Assembly (NCBI RefSeq): GCF_004634245.1
Contig: NZ_SJTF01000009.1
Span: 164,687 to 228,686 of the forward strand
Origin: Flavobacterium foetidum
Lineage (GTDB): Bacteria; Bacteroidota; Bacteroidia; Flavobacteriales; Flavobacteriaceae
DNA: 64,000 nucleotides
Direction of reading: 5' to 3'
Shown here piece after piece: positions 9,051-17,325 of this stretch. Each line of letters opens with the position of its first letter. Within the stretch, counting starts at the first letter, position 1. The notes under the pieces were generated by a model. That model searched no databases. It was given only the letters and a program-made list of their open reading frames with translations, and was not told where the DNA came from. Both the position numbers and the translations under genes were made by a program.

Positions 9051-10085
9051 TTAATCATTGAAATAGAAACCGTTTGATCCTGCTCCTGTTGTTAATTCTT
9101 TTTGTAAAACTCCAGATAAGTTGTAGATAAAGGCTTTACTGTCTGCTGTGAATTTAGCATCTGCAATGTAAATGTGGTTATCCTTAACAGCAAAACCATA
9201 TACATAACTAGCGTCTGACGCGAATAATGCTGTAGTCGGAGCTGTTGTTGCGTTTGTACTAAATGAATAAACAGAATTTGAAGCAGTATAATACACCTTA
9301 TCATCTTCGATATCCATGAAACCAGCTTGTCCTATACTAGCAGGAAGTGCAATACGAGAAATAGATTTGTCAGATATTTTAACTTTTACAATTTCGCCGG
9401 CACCTCCATAAGGTCTTCTCAAAATAAAGAGTACTCCGTCTTCTTCTTCAATAGAATCTCCGTCAAAACCAATTGTTACAGGAGTTTCTAGAGCTTTTGA
9501 AGCGATATTATAAATTAAAAGTTTATCATTGTATGCATCTGTAATATAAAGTTTTCCATTTTCCTCAATAACTCTGTTCGCAGTTGAGTTTAATGCTACT
9601 TTAGATTCTACAGTGTTGTTAGATAAGTTGATTACAGCAATATAATCATCTGTATCTCCAGTCGCTGGATTTTGATACGAATATTCGCCAGCATTGATTA
9701 CATATGCTTTTCCATCTTTTACAACGCCATATCTCGGAGCCACAAGACCAGAATCGATTTTTGCAATTAACTTAAATGTGTAGCGATTTACAACATTAAT
9801 TACATTAGATCCACCCGCAATAATATACGCTCTGTCTCCGCTAAAAAAGATATTTTGTAAATATCCTCCAACTGCATCGGTACCGTTTTCTTTTTCGTAA
9901 ACATTCTTAGTAAAAGAATTCAAATCATTGCTTGAGAATGAAATAGTTCCAAGGCTTTGACTTCCTTCATTCAAAATAAAAAAACCATTGTCATAAGCTC
10001 CCTTTGAAGTATCGTCGTCATCGCTCGAACAAGAAACGAACAGTGAAATGCTTAAAGCTATTAAAAGTAATTTACTGAATTTCAT
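9051..10085 (-). CDS. btuG: BtuG-like surface beta-propeller lipoprotein (DUF5074)
   Basis: A 344-residue lipoprotein (lipobox FVSC, Cys19, then SSDDDD, which fits surface export in Bacteroidota). The mature part is a run of propeller-type repeats, for example GGSNVINVVNRYTFKLIAKI, GKAYVINAGEYSY and IAVINLSNNTVESKVAL. In Bacteroides, BtuG is a DUF5074 propeller that binds cobalamin very tightly and hands it to BtuB. Here the gene lies 3 bp downstream of a BtuB-like receptor behind a cobalamin riboswitch, so the same job is very likely. The call rests on fold and context; I did not see a ligand-contact signature. The terminator at 8982-9016 ends the transcript. Confidence 0.8.
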   Translation of the reverse strand: MKFSKLLLIALSISLFVSCSSDDDDTSKGAYDNGFFILNEGSQSLGTISFSSNDLNSFTKNVYEKENGTDAVGGYLQNIFFSGDRAYIIAGGSNVINVVNRYTFKLIAKIDSGLVAPRYGVVKDGKAYVINAGEYSYQNPATGDTDDYIAVINLSNNTVESKVALNSTANRVIEENGKLYITDAYNDKLLIYNIASKALETPVTIGFDGDSIEEEDGVLFILRRPYGGAGEIVKVKISDKSISRIALPASIGQAGFMDIEDDKVYYTASNSVYSFSTNATTAPTTALFASDASYVYGFAVKDNHIYIADAKFTADSKAFIYNLSGVLQKELTTGAGSNGFYFND

Positions 10086-10088
10086 ATA

Positions 10089-11942
10089 TTAAAATTTTAA
10101 GGTTATATACATATTAAAATTGCGGCCTGGCATTGGTCTGTTTTCTAAGCTTTCATAGTTTTTGTTAAAGACATTTAAAACCTGAAACCCTAGCTTCGAA
10201 GAATCTAAAAATTTAAAATCATAATCGATTCCAATGTCTGAAATCGTAAAGTCTTTTACAACATCATCCGAGTTATTATCTGCGGTGGTATACACAAAAC
10301 CATTGTATAACACCTGATAATAAGCGTTTATTTTATTTCGCGAATAAGAAACAGCTCCCGTTGCTTTATGAAATGGAACAAAGAAAATCTGTTTTTTAGT
10401 CTGATCGTCCTCAGATATAGTATATGCGTAAGTAGCGTTTAGAGCAAAAGTATTCTTGCCATAGCTTTTTTTCCAGTTCACTATGGTTTCTGTTCCGTAA
10501 CTGTTTACTTTATCCTGGTTTTGAGGAGACCAAAGACCGCTTGGTCCTGGAACCCACTGCAGCATATCATTTATTTTGATGTAATAAAAATTTTGCGTCC
10601 AGGTAATATTTCTGAATGTGAAGACATTTCCAATTTCTGCCTGATAAGAACTTTCGGGTTTTAAATCTGGATTTCCGCCTGTTTCCCAGTACAAATCATT
10701 ATAAGTAGGAATTCTGAAGTTTCTGGAAATATTTACTTTTAAGTTGTATAAATCACTGAATTTATAAGAAGATCCGAAATTGAATAGAAGTGGGGATTTG
10801 TAATTGTCTGTAAATTCTTTTCTAATTCCAAATTCATTTTTCCAGTTTGAGCCGATGTCTTGTTTAACTAATAAAGACGCAGAACTTATTTCGCGTATAT
10901 GACTTCCAAAACCGCTTCCGTAGCCATTTGTTCTGCTGTAATCTACAATTCCGTTAATTTGAGTAGATTTAAATAAAGCATAATCTAAATCTAATTTTGT
11001 AATCAGATTTTCGGTTTTTCCGTAGGTATAATTTTTAGAACTAATGTTTGAGAAATATTGATAGTTTTCAAAAATATAAGCCGTTTTAAAATTGGTTTTC
11101 AGTTTCCCAAAATTACCATCATATTCTAATAAATTTCGATTAAAACCATTAACGTACTTGCTTTTTGTATCTGTCTCTGTAATTAGAGAAGTATTTCTGT
11201 CTGTATTTGAGGTTTGACTGTAAAGCTTTAGAATATGATTATCGTTTATTTTATAACCCACATTAGCATTTAAGGTAATAATGTCGTACTGTCCATTTTG
11301 ATTCCAGCGTTGTTCGCCTCTCCAAGTGTATCGATTTAAATATTTGTAATCGTTTGTGGAGCTGTTTTTAGAAAAGCCAATTTGTGCGCTCCATTTTTTG
11401 TTTGAAATAAAAGTTTTGTAATTAATCCCAATAGTATTAAAACTGCCGTAATCCAGTTTTAAATTATTCTCAAAACGATTAAAAAACAACATATCGTTAT
11501 TTAAGTGAACGGTTCCTCCAATTGCGCCGCTTCCATAAATTACACTTCCACCGCCAGCTTTTACGCTGATAGAATTATAATCAGAACCAGAAATAGTATT
11601 GAAATCGGTGCTTCCGTTCATTTGTGAATTAATATTAATTCCATTCCAAATTACAGCAGTTTGTGAAGAAGTTGTTCCTCTAAACGAAACTGTAGAAAGC
11701 ATGCCACGACCGTATTCCTTAAAATATAAAGTAGAATTGAAGTTTAATAAATCGGTTAGTAAAGCTTCATTTTTAGTAATAACAGAATCATTAAGCTTTA
11801 AAACAGATTGTGTAGAAGAATATTTTTTTAGGTTTTTGTCTGAAACATAGACTTCTTTCAGATTGTTAATAGAATCGTTCTGCGCCGAAATAAATTGGCA
11901 CAACAGTAACAACGATAAAGCAAGACGTATTCTAAAAACCAT
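10089..11942 (-). CDS. btuB: TonB-dependent corrinoid receptor, BtuB-like
   Basis: A 617-residue outer-membrane receptor. A signal peptide (MVFRIRLALSLLLLCQFISAQ) is followed by a plug domain at about residues 45-150 (LLTDLLNFNSTLYFKEYG, TVSFRGTTSSQTAVIWNGI, GSGAIGGTVHL), then a 22-strand-type barrel ending in YITLKF with a terminal Phe. No carboxypeptidase-like N-terminal domain is present, so it is not SusC-type. It takes up a ligand using TonB energy. The ligand is inferred to be cobalamin or cobinamide, because a cobalamin riboswitch precedes it and corrinoid salvage genes surround it. It is cotranscribed with the BtuG-like lipoprotein. Confidence 0.92.
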   Translation of the reverse strand: MVFRIRLALSLLLLCQFISAQNDSINNLKEVYVSDKNLKKYSSTQSVLKLNDSVITKNEALLTDLLNFNSTLYFKEYGRGMLSTVSFRGTTSSQTAVIWNGININSQMNGSTDFNTISGSDYNSISVKAGGGSVIYGSGAIGGTVHLNNDMLFFNRFENNLKLDYGSFNTIGINYKTFISNKKWSAQIGFSKNSSTNDYKYLNRYTWRGEQRWNQNGQYDIITLNANVGYKINDNHILKLYSQTSNTDRNTSLITETDTKSKYVNGFNRNLLEYDGNFGKLKTNFKTAYIFENYQYFSNISSKNYTYGKTENLITKLDLDYALFKSTQINGIVDYSRTNGYGSGFGSHIREISSASLLVKQDIGSNWKNEFGIRKEFTDNYKSPLLFNFGSSYKFSDLYNLKVNISRNFRIPTYNDLYWETGGNPDLKPESSYQAEIGNVFTFRNITWTQNFYYIKINDMLQWVPGPSGLWSPQNQDKVNSYGTETIVNWKKSYGKNTFALNATYAYTISEDDQTKKQIFFVPFHKATGAVSYSRNKINAYYQVLYNGFVYTTADNNSDDVVKDFTISDIGIDYDFKFLDSSKLGFQVLNVFNKNYESLENRPMPGRNFNMYITLKF

Positions 11943-11984
11943 AATTTCTACACTCTTTTTCCCGAGAGCTCGATATTTTTGTTA

Positions 11985-12165
11985 CAAAGGCAGGTCTCCT
12001 GGCTTGCGTCTTGTTGTTTACCTTCCCATTCACATCGAGCGAACAGTGGTTTTGTAGTTACAACAAGCATTCGTTTAAGAACTAAGCTTACAGTTGCGGG
12101 TACAGCTCAAGATTTTACTTGATTCCCTTTTAATGTGTTTGCTAAAACACAACCTTAATTTGCTG
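11985..12165 (-). promoter_or_regulatory. Cobalamin (AdoCbl) riboswitch
   Basis: On the minus strand the B12 box AGCCAGGAGACCTGCC (12004-11989) is exact. The upstream core has GGGAATC, then GCTG-two bases-CCCGCAACTGT, all in the order of the cobalamin riboswitch family. It sits 43 bp before btuB, so corrinoid would lower btuB-btuG expression. A promoter lies just upstream. Confidence 0.95.
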
Positions 12166-12197
12166 CAAATATAAAATTAAAAATACGGATTAATCAA
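12166..12197 (-). promoter_or_regulatory. Promoter of the riboswitch-btuB-btuG transcript
   Basis: On the minus strand TATATTTG (12173-12166) matches the TAnnTTTG box, with a TTG about 21 bp upstream. Transcription would start right at the riboswitch 5' end. Confidence 0.65.
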
Positions 12198-12241
12198 ATT
12201 TGTTTCACTTTTAAAGTATAATAATGAAACAAAATCGATAT

Positions 12242-12775
12242 TTATAATTCAATTCTTATAACTTGTCCAAAATCAACCTTATTCTGAAATGCTTCTGTTA
12301 AGGCTAATGCAGTTTGATGACATAAAATACTTCTAATAATTCCGGCATGAGCGACAATAATAATTGGATGTTTTGTTTTTGAAATTTTTTCAGATAAAAA
12401 ATCACCAACTCTTTCGTGTAATTCCGTGAAAGATTCACCATTTGTAGTTTTGATATTTACAAAATCTTCCATCCACGGATTGAGTTCTTCAGGCGGAATT
12501 TCGTTCCAGTTCTTGAGTTCCCAGTCACCAAAATTCATTTCCATTAAACGTTTGTCTTCCTGATAAGAGATAGCATTTATGTTTTCCTGAATATGTTTTG
12601 CCAAAATCACACAGCGTTGTAACGGACTTGATAAAATGACAGCTTCTGAAGGCAATTCGGAGATAATTTTAGAAAAAATTTTGTCAAAAGGTTTCGCAAT
12701 ATCGACATCAGATTGTCCGTAGCAGATTCCCTTTTCGCAGATCGTTTCAGTATGTCGTACTAGATAAATTTCCAT
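12242..12775 (-). CDS. cobC: Alpha-ribazole phosphatase (histidine phosphatase family)
   Basis: A 177-residue histidine phosphatase. The catalytic phosphohistidine motif is EIYLVRHTET at residues 2-11 (His8), followed by CYGQSDVDI, which is typical of alpha-ribazole phosphatases; a second catalytic His lies in PIIIVAHAGIIRS near residue 143. The enzyme removes phosphate from alpha-ribazole-5'-phosphate (or adenosylcobalamin-5'-phosphate) in nucleotide-loop assembly. Its start overlaps the end of cobS by 16 bp, which implies coupled translation. The specificity rests on context; the phosphatase fold is certain. Confidence 0.9.
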   Translation of the reverse strand: MEIYLVRHTETICEKGICYGQSDVDIAKPFDKIFSKIISELPSEAVILSSPLQRCVILAKHIQENINAISYQEDKRLMEMNFGDWELKNWNEIPPEELNPWMEDFVNIKTTNGESFTELHERVGDFLSEKISKTKHPIIIVAHAGIIRSILCHQTALALTEAFQNKVDFGQVIRIEL

Positions 12776-13557
12776 AAAAATAAAATGCTTAGGTAAAAGA
12801 TAACTTCACAAACCTGTTGTGTTGCACCAAGACAATCTCCAGTATAACCTTCAATCCATTTTTGGAAATATCGGGCTAAAAAATATCGGGTAATAAAAAC
12901 AGGAATTATGGCTAAAATTAATCTGAAATCAAAATAGGAGAATACAAGTAAAGGAACTAATCCAAAAAAGAAAGATCCTAAAACTTCTTTCCATGTGAAT
13001 TGTTTTGCAATAGGTTTGCTTTTGCTCGAAGCATCTTCACGAGAATATGCATGGGTAAAAACAATGCTGATCGCTGCTAAACGACTTAAAGAGTGCGCAG
13101 AAATAAACAAGAGCCAAATTTTGAATGTTGCCATCGAATCATAAACTTGAAATAGCAAAATAGATTCTGAAAGCAGTTTGAATTTTAGTAGAAAAAGTAA
13201 AACCAATCCAATTGCGCCATACGCACCGATTGCACTGTCTTTCATAATCATGAGGATTTTTTCTTTTGTCCAGCCACCGCCAAAACCATCGCAGACATCT
13301 GCAAAACCGTCTTCATGAAATGCACCAGTTGTTAAAACTGAAATGACAATCGAAAAAATAACAGCCGTTTCTGTAGAAAGAAATAAGGCAAATAAAGAAT
13401 AAGTGATAAAAGAAATACTCCCCACAATCCATCCGATAAAAGGGAAATATCTTGTCGCTTTATTTAAATAATCCGGATCATGTGAAATGTTTTTTGGGCA
13501 TGGAATTCGGGTGTAAAACATTAAACAGGTAAAGAAGATGTGGAGTTCTTTTTTCAT
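12760..13557 (-). CDS. cobS: Adenosylcobinamide-GDP ribazoletransferase
   Basis: A 265-residue integral membrane enzyme that joins adenosylcobinamide-GDP to alpha-ribazole (or its phosphate), the last assembly step of cobalamin. The signature GAFHEDGFADVCDGFGGGWTKEKILMIMKDSAIGAYGA lies at about residues 78-115, and GDCLGATQQ is near residue 242. Several hydrophobic helices fill the rest. It overlaps cobC downstream. Upstream it is separated from the bluB-cobT fusion by a RAYT gene and a REP pair, so the cob operon has been interrupted or split. Confidence 0.95.
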   Translation of the reverse strand: MKKELHIFFTCLMFYTRIPCPKNISHDPDYLNKATRYFPFIGWIVGSISFITYSLFALFLSTETAVIFSIVISVLTTGAFHEDGFADVCDGFGGGWTKEKILMIMKDSAIGAYGAIGLVLLFLLKFKLLSESILLFQVYDSMATFKIWLLFISAHSLSRLAAISIVFTHAYSREDASSKSKPIAKQFTWKEVLGSFFFGLVPLLVFSYFDFRLILAIIPVFITRYFLARYFQKWIEGYTGDCLGATQQVCEVIFYLSILFLWKFI

Positions 13558-13570
13558 TTAGTTTTTAGTT

Positions 13571-13736
13571 GTTTGGCTAAGGCCTTCTATCTTCCAAATT
13601 TTTAACCTCCAGATAAATCTGGAGGCAACTCAAAGAAGAAAATTTTAAAAAAAAATATAAATAATTTCACAATTTGAGTTGCCAACATCTTTAGATGTTG
13701 GTTATTTATTGACAAAGACAAGGGCTTTAGCCAAAC
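13571..13736. repeat. REP doublet (REPIN-like), next to the RAYT gene
   Basis: Two inverted units face each other. Each starts with GAGTTGCC, has a hairpin and ends GGTTA. Hairpin one is CCTCCAGAT-AA-ATCTGGAGG (13606-13625); hairpin two is CCAACATC-TTTA-GATGTTGG (13682-13701). Outside them TTTGGCTAAGGCC (13571-13583) pairs with GGCTTTAGCCAAA (13723-13735). Confidence 0.8.
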
Positions 13737-13742
13737 TTTTTT

Positions 13743-14174
13743 TTAAGAATGTTTAAAGCCAAACTTAATCATAAACTCATCATATTCCTCTTGAAATGTT
13801 TTCATTTTATGATGTTCTTCCTGATTTTTGATATAATCTCGAACTTTATTTACAATTGATTGTGAAACAGAAGCAGCAAAATATTCATCCTGCCATTCAA
13901 ATTTATCTTTTGTTAATTGATTTTTATTGATCCAATAAGAAGATTCTCCTTTTAATAGTTGTATTGTTTTTTGAATAGTCTGATCGTTTCCTAGTGAAAT
14001 TAGACAATGACAATGATCGGAATATCCACTTATAAAATCTAGATAAATATCTTTTTTTGAGGCATTTTCTTTTATATGATTCCAAACTTTTTCACGTAGA
14101 TCAACTGAATTTAAAAACGGAAACCTGTTTTTGGTACTCCAAACGCAATGAACATAAACTTTAGTAAATGGCAT
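13743..14174 (-). CDS. REP-associated tyrosine transposase (RAYT, Y1 family)
   Basis: A 143-residue single-strand transposase of the IS200-like Y1 type. The HUH metal motif is in YSDHCHCLISL (residues 51-61, His-x-His), and the catalytic Tyr is expected in VRDYIKNQEEHH near residue 118. The N-terminus VYVHCVWSTKNRFPFL is the usual RAYT opening. RAYTs are domesticated, usually single-copy enzymes that move or maintain REP/REPIN palindromes; a REP doublet lies immediately downstream. No second-gene TnpB or IS ends are seen. It sits inside the cob cluster. Confidence 0.92.
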   Translation of the reverse strand: MPFTKVYVHCVWSTKNRFPFLNSVDLREKVWNHIKENASKKDIYLDFISGYSDHCHCLISLGNDQTIQKTIQLLKGESSYWINKNQLTKDKFEWQDEYFAASVSQSIVNKVRDYIKNQEEHHKMKTFQEEYDEFMIKFGFKHS

Positions 14175-14243
14175 AGATAAAATAGTTTTAAAATTATTTT
14201 AAGTTTGATTCAAATTTAAAAACTATTAGTAATAAACGGAGAG

Positions 14244-15923
14244 TTATTTCCTACTTATTCCCGCGCTCTCAAAACTAGCCATATCATTCAAAAAAGCTTC
14301 AGCCGAATTTAAAATTGGAAAAGCGACTGCACAGCCAGTTCCTTCTCCTAAGCGTAAATCAAGATTTAGAATAGGTTTTACCTCAAGATATTCAAGCAGT
14401 TTTATATGTGCTTTTTCAGCAGAGCAATGACAGAAAACAGCATTGTTTTTAATATTCGGATTAATTTTAGAAGCAATTAAAAAAGCAACCGTACAGATAA
14501 AGCCATCTACTAAAATCAGCATTTTATTATCGAAAGCAGAAAGGATTCCGCCAGCCATCTGAAGAATTTCAAAACCGCCGAAATACGAAAGCTGTGATAG
14601 TAAATTGGCTTGACCGGAATAATTATCAATAGCTTTTTTGAGGATATTTTGTTTCTGAATTAGTTTTTCATCTGATAATCCTGTTCCTTTTCCAACACAT
14701 TCTTCAATGGAATAACCAGTCAAAAGACTCATTAATACAGATGCCGTAGAAGTATTGCCAATTCCCATTTCGCCAAAACCAATACAGTTTGAACCAGATT
14801 TCGCAATGGTTTCAACAATCGATTTTCCTTTTTCAAAACACAATTGTACTTCAGTTTCGCTCAAAGCCGGAACATGAAGAAAAGACTGAGTTCCTTTCGC
14901 AATTTTAGCATCAATTAATTTTGTATTTGTTGGGAAATCATAATTTACGCCAGCATCAACAATCGATAATTTGATATCGTTTTGTTTGCAGAAAACATTT
15001 ATTGCAGCACCGCCATCCAGAAAATTACTGACCATTTGCCGTGTCACATCTTGCGGATAATCGCTTACATCGTGATTGGCAATTCCGTGATCGGCTGCAA
15101 AAACTACAATGTTGGGATTTATGATTTTTGGATTTAAAGTTTCCAAAACAGTTGCAATCTGAAAAGCTAAGGTTTCTAAAGTTCCCAGTGAACCGACAGG
15201 TTTTGTTTTAGAATCTATTTTTTCCTGTAAAAGTTTTTGGAAATCAACTTTGTTTTCGTTTTCAGTTTTTACGTTTAGCTCAAAATCAGCAATGTTTATT
15301 GTATGAATTTCCGAAATCTCTTTGCAGATTGGAGCTTCTGATTTTTGTTTCCAATGCAATTGCTGCAACATGGGCTGATTATTATAATTAGTAGCAGGTT
15401 TTCCGATACAGAAATAACCCAGCGGTTCTATATTTTCAGGTAAATCGAGGATTTTTTTAAATTGATAATAATTTAGAATCGAAACCCAGCCCATGCCGTA
15501 ACCTTGTTCTGTCAGCGAAAGCCAGATATTCTGAGCCGCACAAACCGAACTGAATTTTACTGCTTCGTTACTGCCAATAGTTCCAATCGTAAATTGATTC
15601 AAAACCGAACGGTCGTAAGCGATGATAAGTCCAATTGGCGCTTCTTCAATAGCTTCGAGTTTAAGTGAGTTATACAATTCTTTTTGTTCCTCGTTATCGG
15701 TCAGTTCAGCCGCTTTTTTGTTGTAATCTAAAAACAGCTTTTTAATGGAGGTTTTAACTTCATTAGATTTGATGAGGAAATATCTAGTCGCATCAGTAAG
15801 TCCAACAGAAGGTGCCCAATGTCCAGCCTGTAAAGCTTTCTGAATTACTTCATCAGGAACTTCATCAGTTGTGAAATGTCGGGTGTCACGGCGTGATTTT
15901 AATATATCGTCTAGATTGCTCAT
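14244..15923 (-). CDS. BluB-CobT fusion: DMB synthase plus nicotinate-nucleotide-DMB phosphoribosyltransferase
   Basis: A 559-residue protein joining two enzymes. Residues 1-205 are a nitroreductase-fold BluB (SRRDTRHFTTDEVPDEVIQ, then GHWAPSVGLTDATRYFLI and YGMGWVSIL), which breaks down reduced flavin to the lower ligand 5,6-dimethylbenzimidazole. Residues 235-559 are CobT (KTKPVGSLGTLETLA, VVFAADHGIANHDVS, GFGEMGIGNTSTASVL, LRLGEGTGCAVAFPIL), which turns that base into alpha-ribazole phosphate. The fusion couples making and activating the lower ligand. I start at the ATG at 15923 because it begins the BluB domain; a longer reading from 15965 adds 14 unrelated residues. A tandem-repeat tract lies just upstream. 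Confidence 0.93.
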   Translation of the reverse strand: MSNLDDILKSRRDTRHFTTDEVPDEVIQKALQAGHWAPSVGLTDATRYFLIKSNEVKTSIKKLFLDYNKKAAELTDNEEQKELYNSLKLEAIEEAPIGLIIAYDRSVLNQFTIGTIGSNEAVKFSSVCAAQNIWLSLTEQGYGMGWVSILNYYQFKKILDLPENIEPLGYFCIGKPATNYNNQPMLQQLHWKQKSEAPICKEISEIHTINIADFELNVKTENENKVDFQKLLQEKIDSKTKPVGSLGTLETLAFQIATVLETLNPKIINPNIVVFAADHGIANHDVSDYPQDVTRQMVSNFLDGGAAINVFCKQNDIKLSIVDAGVNYDFPTNTKLIDAKIAKGTQSFLHVPALSETEVQLCFEKGKSIVETIAKSGSNCIGFGEMGIGNTSTASVLMSLLTGYSIEECVGKGTGLSDEKLIQKQNILKKAIDNYSGQANLLSQLSYFGGFEILQMAGGILSAFDNKMLILVDGFICTVAFLIASKINPNIKNNAVFCHCSAEKAHIKLLEYLEVKPILNLDLRLGEGTGCAVAFPILNSAEAFLNDMASFESAGISRK

Positions 15924-15949
15924 AAATTTCAAATTTTCAATGTCAATGG

Positions 15950-16085
15950 CAAAAATCAATATCAATTACAATATCAAAAATCAATGTCAATTACAATATC
16001 AATTACAATATCAATTACAATATCAATTACAATATCAATTACAATATCAATTACAAAAATTAATATCAATGTCAATTACAATTTT
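15950..16085. repeat. 12-bp tandem repeat tract
   Basis: Five perfect copies of TTACAATATCAA (starts 15991, 16003, 16015, 16027, 16039) are flanked by degenerate copies on both sides. The tract begins about 30 bp upstream of the bluB-cobT start. An inverted piece of the same unit occurs at 16152-16166. Confidence 0.9.
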
Positions 16086-16149
16086 CACCTTATGTAAAGA
16101 TACTCCACGATATTGGAATTTGAAATTTAAAAGTTTAGAATTTGCCTTT

Positions 16150-16212
16150 TGATATTGTAATTGATTTTTGCCATTGATTTTTGCCATTGTAATTGCCATT
16201 GCCATTGCCATT
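16150..16212. repeat. Low-complexity CCATTG repeats
   Basis: Repeats of CCATTG and TTTTTGCCATTG run up to the cobU stop region, with GATATTGTAATTGAT being the reverse complement of the neighbouring 12-bp repeat unit. No coding or regulatory motif is seen. Confidence 0.75.
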
Positions 16213-16220
16213 GAATTTTG

Positions 16221-16730
16221 TTAACCTTTAATCTTGACCGGAATCCCGGAAACCATCAAAACAACTTCATCTGCGTTGGATGCCAAAAACTGATTCATCC
16301 AGCCTTGCAGTTCTACAAATTTTCTTCCGATATGAGTTTCTGCATGAACTCCCATTCCGATTTCATTGGTTACAATAATGATATTAGTGTTTTCCTGATT
16401 GGCAATGGCAAGGAATTCTTTTTTGGCTTCTTCCAAACTTAACTGAACATCATTTTGAGTATCCACAAAAAAGTTGGTAAGCCAAAGTGTAACGCAGTCA
16501 ATTAAAGCCGTTTTATTGGAGAAATCAATTTTACTTAAAAACTTTTCTTCTTCAATATTCGTCCAGCGTTCATCGCGTTCTTGTTGATGTCTGTCAATTC
16601 GGTTTTGAAAATCAGAATCCCATTTTCTGGCTGTTGCGACATATATTGGATTGTCAGAAAGTGTTAAGGCTAAGTTTTGTGCATAACTGCTTTTTCCTGA
16701 GCGCTCACCGCCGGTAATTAAATAAATCAT
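16221..16730 (-). CDS. cobU: Adenosylcobinamide kinase/guanylyltransferase
   Basis: A 169-residue CobU/CobP. The P-loop ITGGERSGKSSYAQNLA lies at residues 5-21; ATARKWDSDFQNRIDRHQQERD near residue 33 contains the guanylylated His region, and ALIDCVTLWLTN lies near residue 75. It phosphorylates adenosylcobinamide and then forms adenosylcobinamide-GDP, the substrate of CobS. It is the first cob gene in the transcription order cobU, bluB-cobT, (RAYT), cobS, cobC. Length and motifs are normal. Confidence 0.96.
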   Translation of the reverse strand: MIYLITGGERSGKSSYAQNLALTLSDNPIYVATARKWDSDFQNRIDRHQQERDERWTNIEEEKFLSKIDFSNKTALIDCVTLWLTNFFVDTQNDVQLSLEEAKKEFLAIANQENTNIIIVTNEIGMGVHAETHIGRKFVELQGWMNQFLASNADEVVLMVSGIPVKIKG

Positions 16731-16740
16731 TTTTTTGGGA

Positions 16741-16858
16741 AGTTATAAGTTAAAAGTTGTGAGTTAAGAGTTAGGGGTTAGGGGTTAGGGGTTAGGATGT
16801 GTTGTCATAGCGCAAAGTAACAAAGAGCTTTTCAACTCATAACATATAACTCTTAACC
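16741..16858. repeat. Inverted GTTAAGAGTT-type repeat with TTAGGGG units
   Basis: Imperfect inverted repeats (TTATAAGTTAAAAGTT...GAGTTAAGAGTTAGG against AACTCATAACATATAACTCTTAACC) flank three 7-bp TTAGGGG units at 16771-16791. Similar GTTATGAGTTAAGGGTT sequence recurs near 21510-21540. This is non-coding intergenic repeat sequence. Confidence 0.65.
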
Positions 16859-16868
16859 TAAATTACGA

Positions 16869-17231
16869 TTAATAAGGGCAATGTCGGCAATTATTCCCAC
16901 AGCATTTTCCTCTTTTTAAATGGTACCAGGTTTTAAAAACCATATTTCCATTTTCGATATAATAATCAATGCCTTCAATTAAAGTGTTTGTTTTGGGTAA
17001 AGAAGTCGCTTTGTTTTTAGAAGCGTTTGACGGATTTATGGTCTCTACATAGGCATCAATTTTGTCTTCACAAGCTTCTTTAAAACAGGTCGGACAAAGA
17101 CAATCTCCACCTTCAGAAAGAGAAAAAATGGGCGGGTAGTCGTTGCACCAGCATTTTTTTTCTACAGATATATCTCCACAGCTGAACTCAGAATCACAGC
17201 TTGTGCAAATTTTCATTTTTGTGGTATTCAT
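16869..17231 (-). CDS. Small Cys-rich protein (CWC-type plus DUF5522-like C-terminus)
   Basis: A 120-residue cytosolic protein. The N-terminal half has CTSCDSEFSCG, CWC and CLCPTCFKEAC, a Cys arrangement likely to bind a metal. The C-terminal half ends KTWYHLKRGKCCGNNCRHCPY, the ending typical of DUF5522-like proteins. I start at the ATG at 17231; a longer reading upstream would run into the divergent btuF gene and adds hydrophobic, non-homologous sequence. It lies between cobU and btuF, so a link to cobalt or corrinoid chemistry is possible but is only inferred from position. Confidence 0.8.
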   Translation of the reverse strand: MNTTKMKICTSCDSEFSCGDISVEKKCWCNDYPPIFSLSEGGDCLCPTCFKEACEDKIDAYVETINPSNASKNKATSLPKTNTLIEGIDYYIENGNMVFKTWYHLKRGKCCGNNCRHCPY

Positions 17232-17325
17232 GTTGTAAAGATACAATTGTTTAAATTTGTAAGAATAAAGGTAAACAAAAAAAATAGAAAATACTTTACC
17301 TTTGTTACCATCCAAAACATAAAAT

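Noticed and set aside
13743..14174. Complete IS200/IS605 insertion sequence
   Set aside because: No tnpB and no typical left or right ends; the adjacent REP pair fits a RAYT better.
15950..16085. CRISPR-like array
   Set aside because: The units are contiguous 12-mers without spacers and there are no cas genes nearby.
15871..16152. Reading frame with repeated Tyr-Gln-Leu-Gln
   Set aside because: It is just the translation of the 12-bp tandem repeat and the start of the opposite gene; no real protein features.
16771..16796. Telomere-like TTAGGGG repeats
   Set aside because: Only three short units inside a common intergenic inverted repeat in a bacterial chromosome; no sign of a replicon end.
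17232..17325. Second cobalamin riboswitch before btuF
   Set aside because: The 94-bp gap lacks a B12 box and is too short for the riboswitch.
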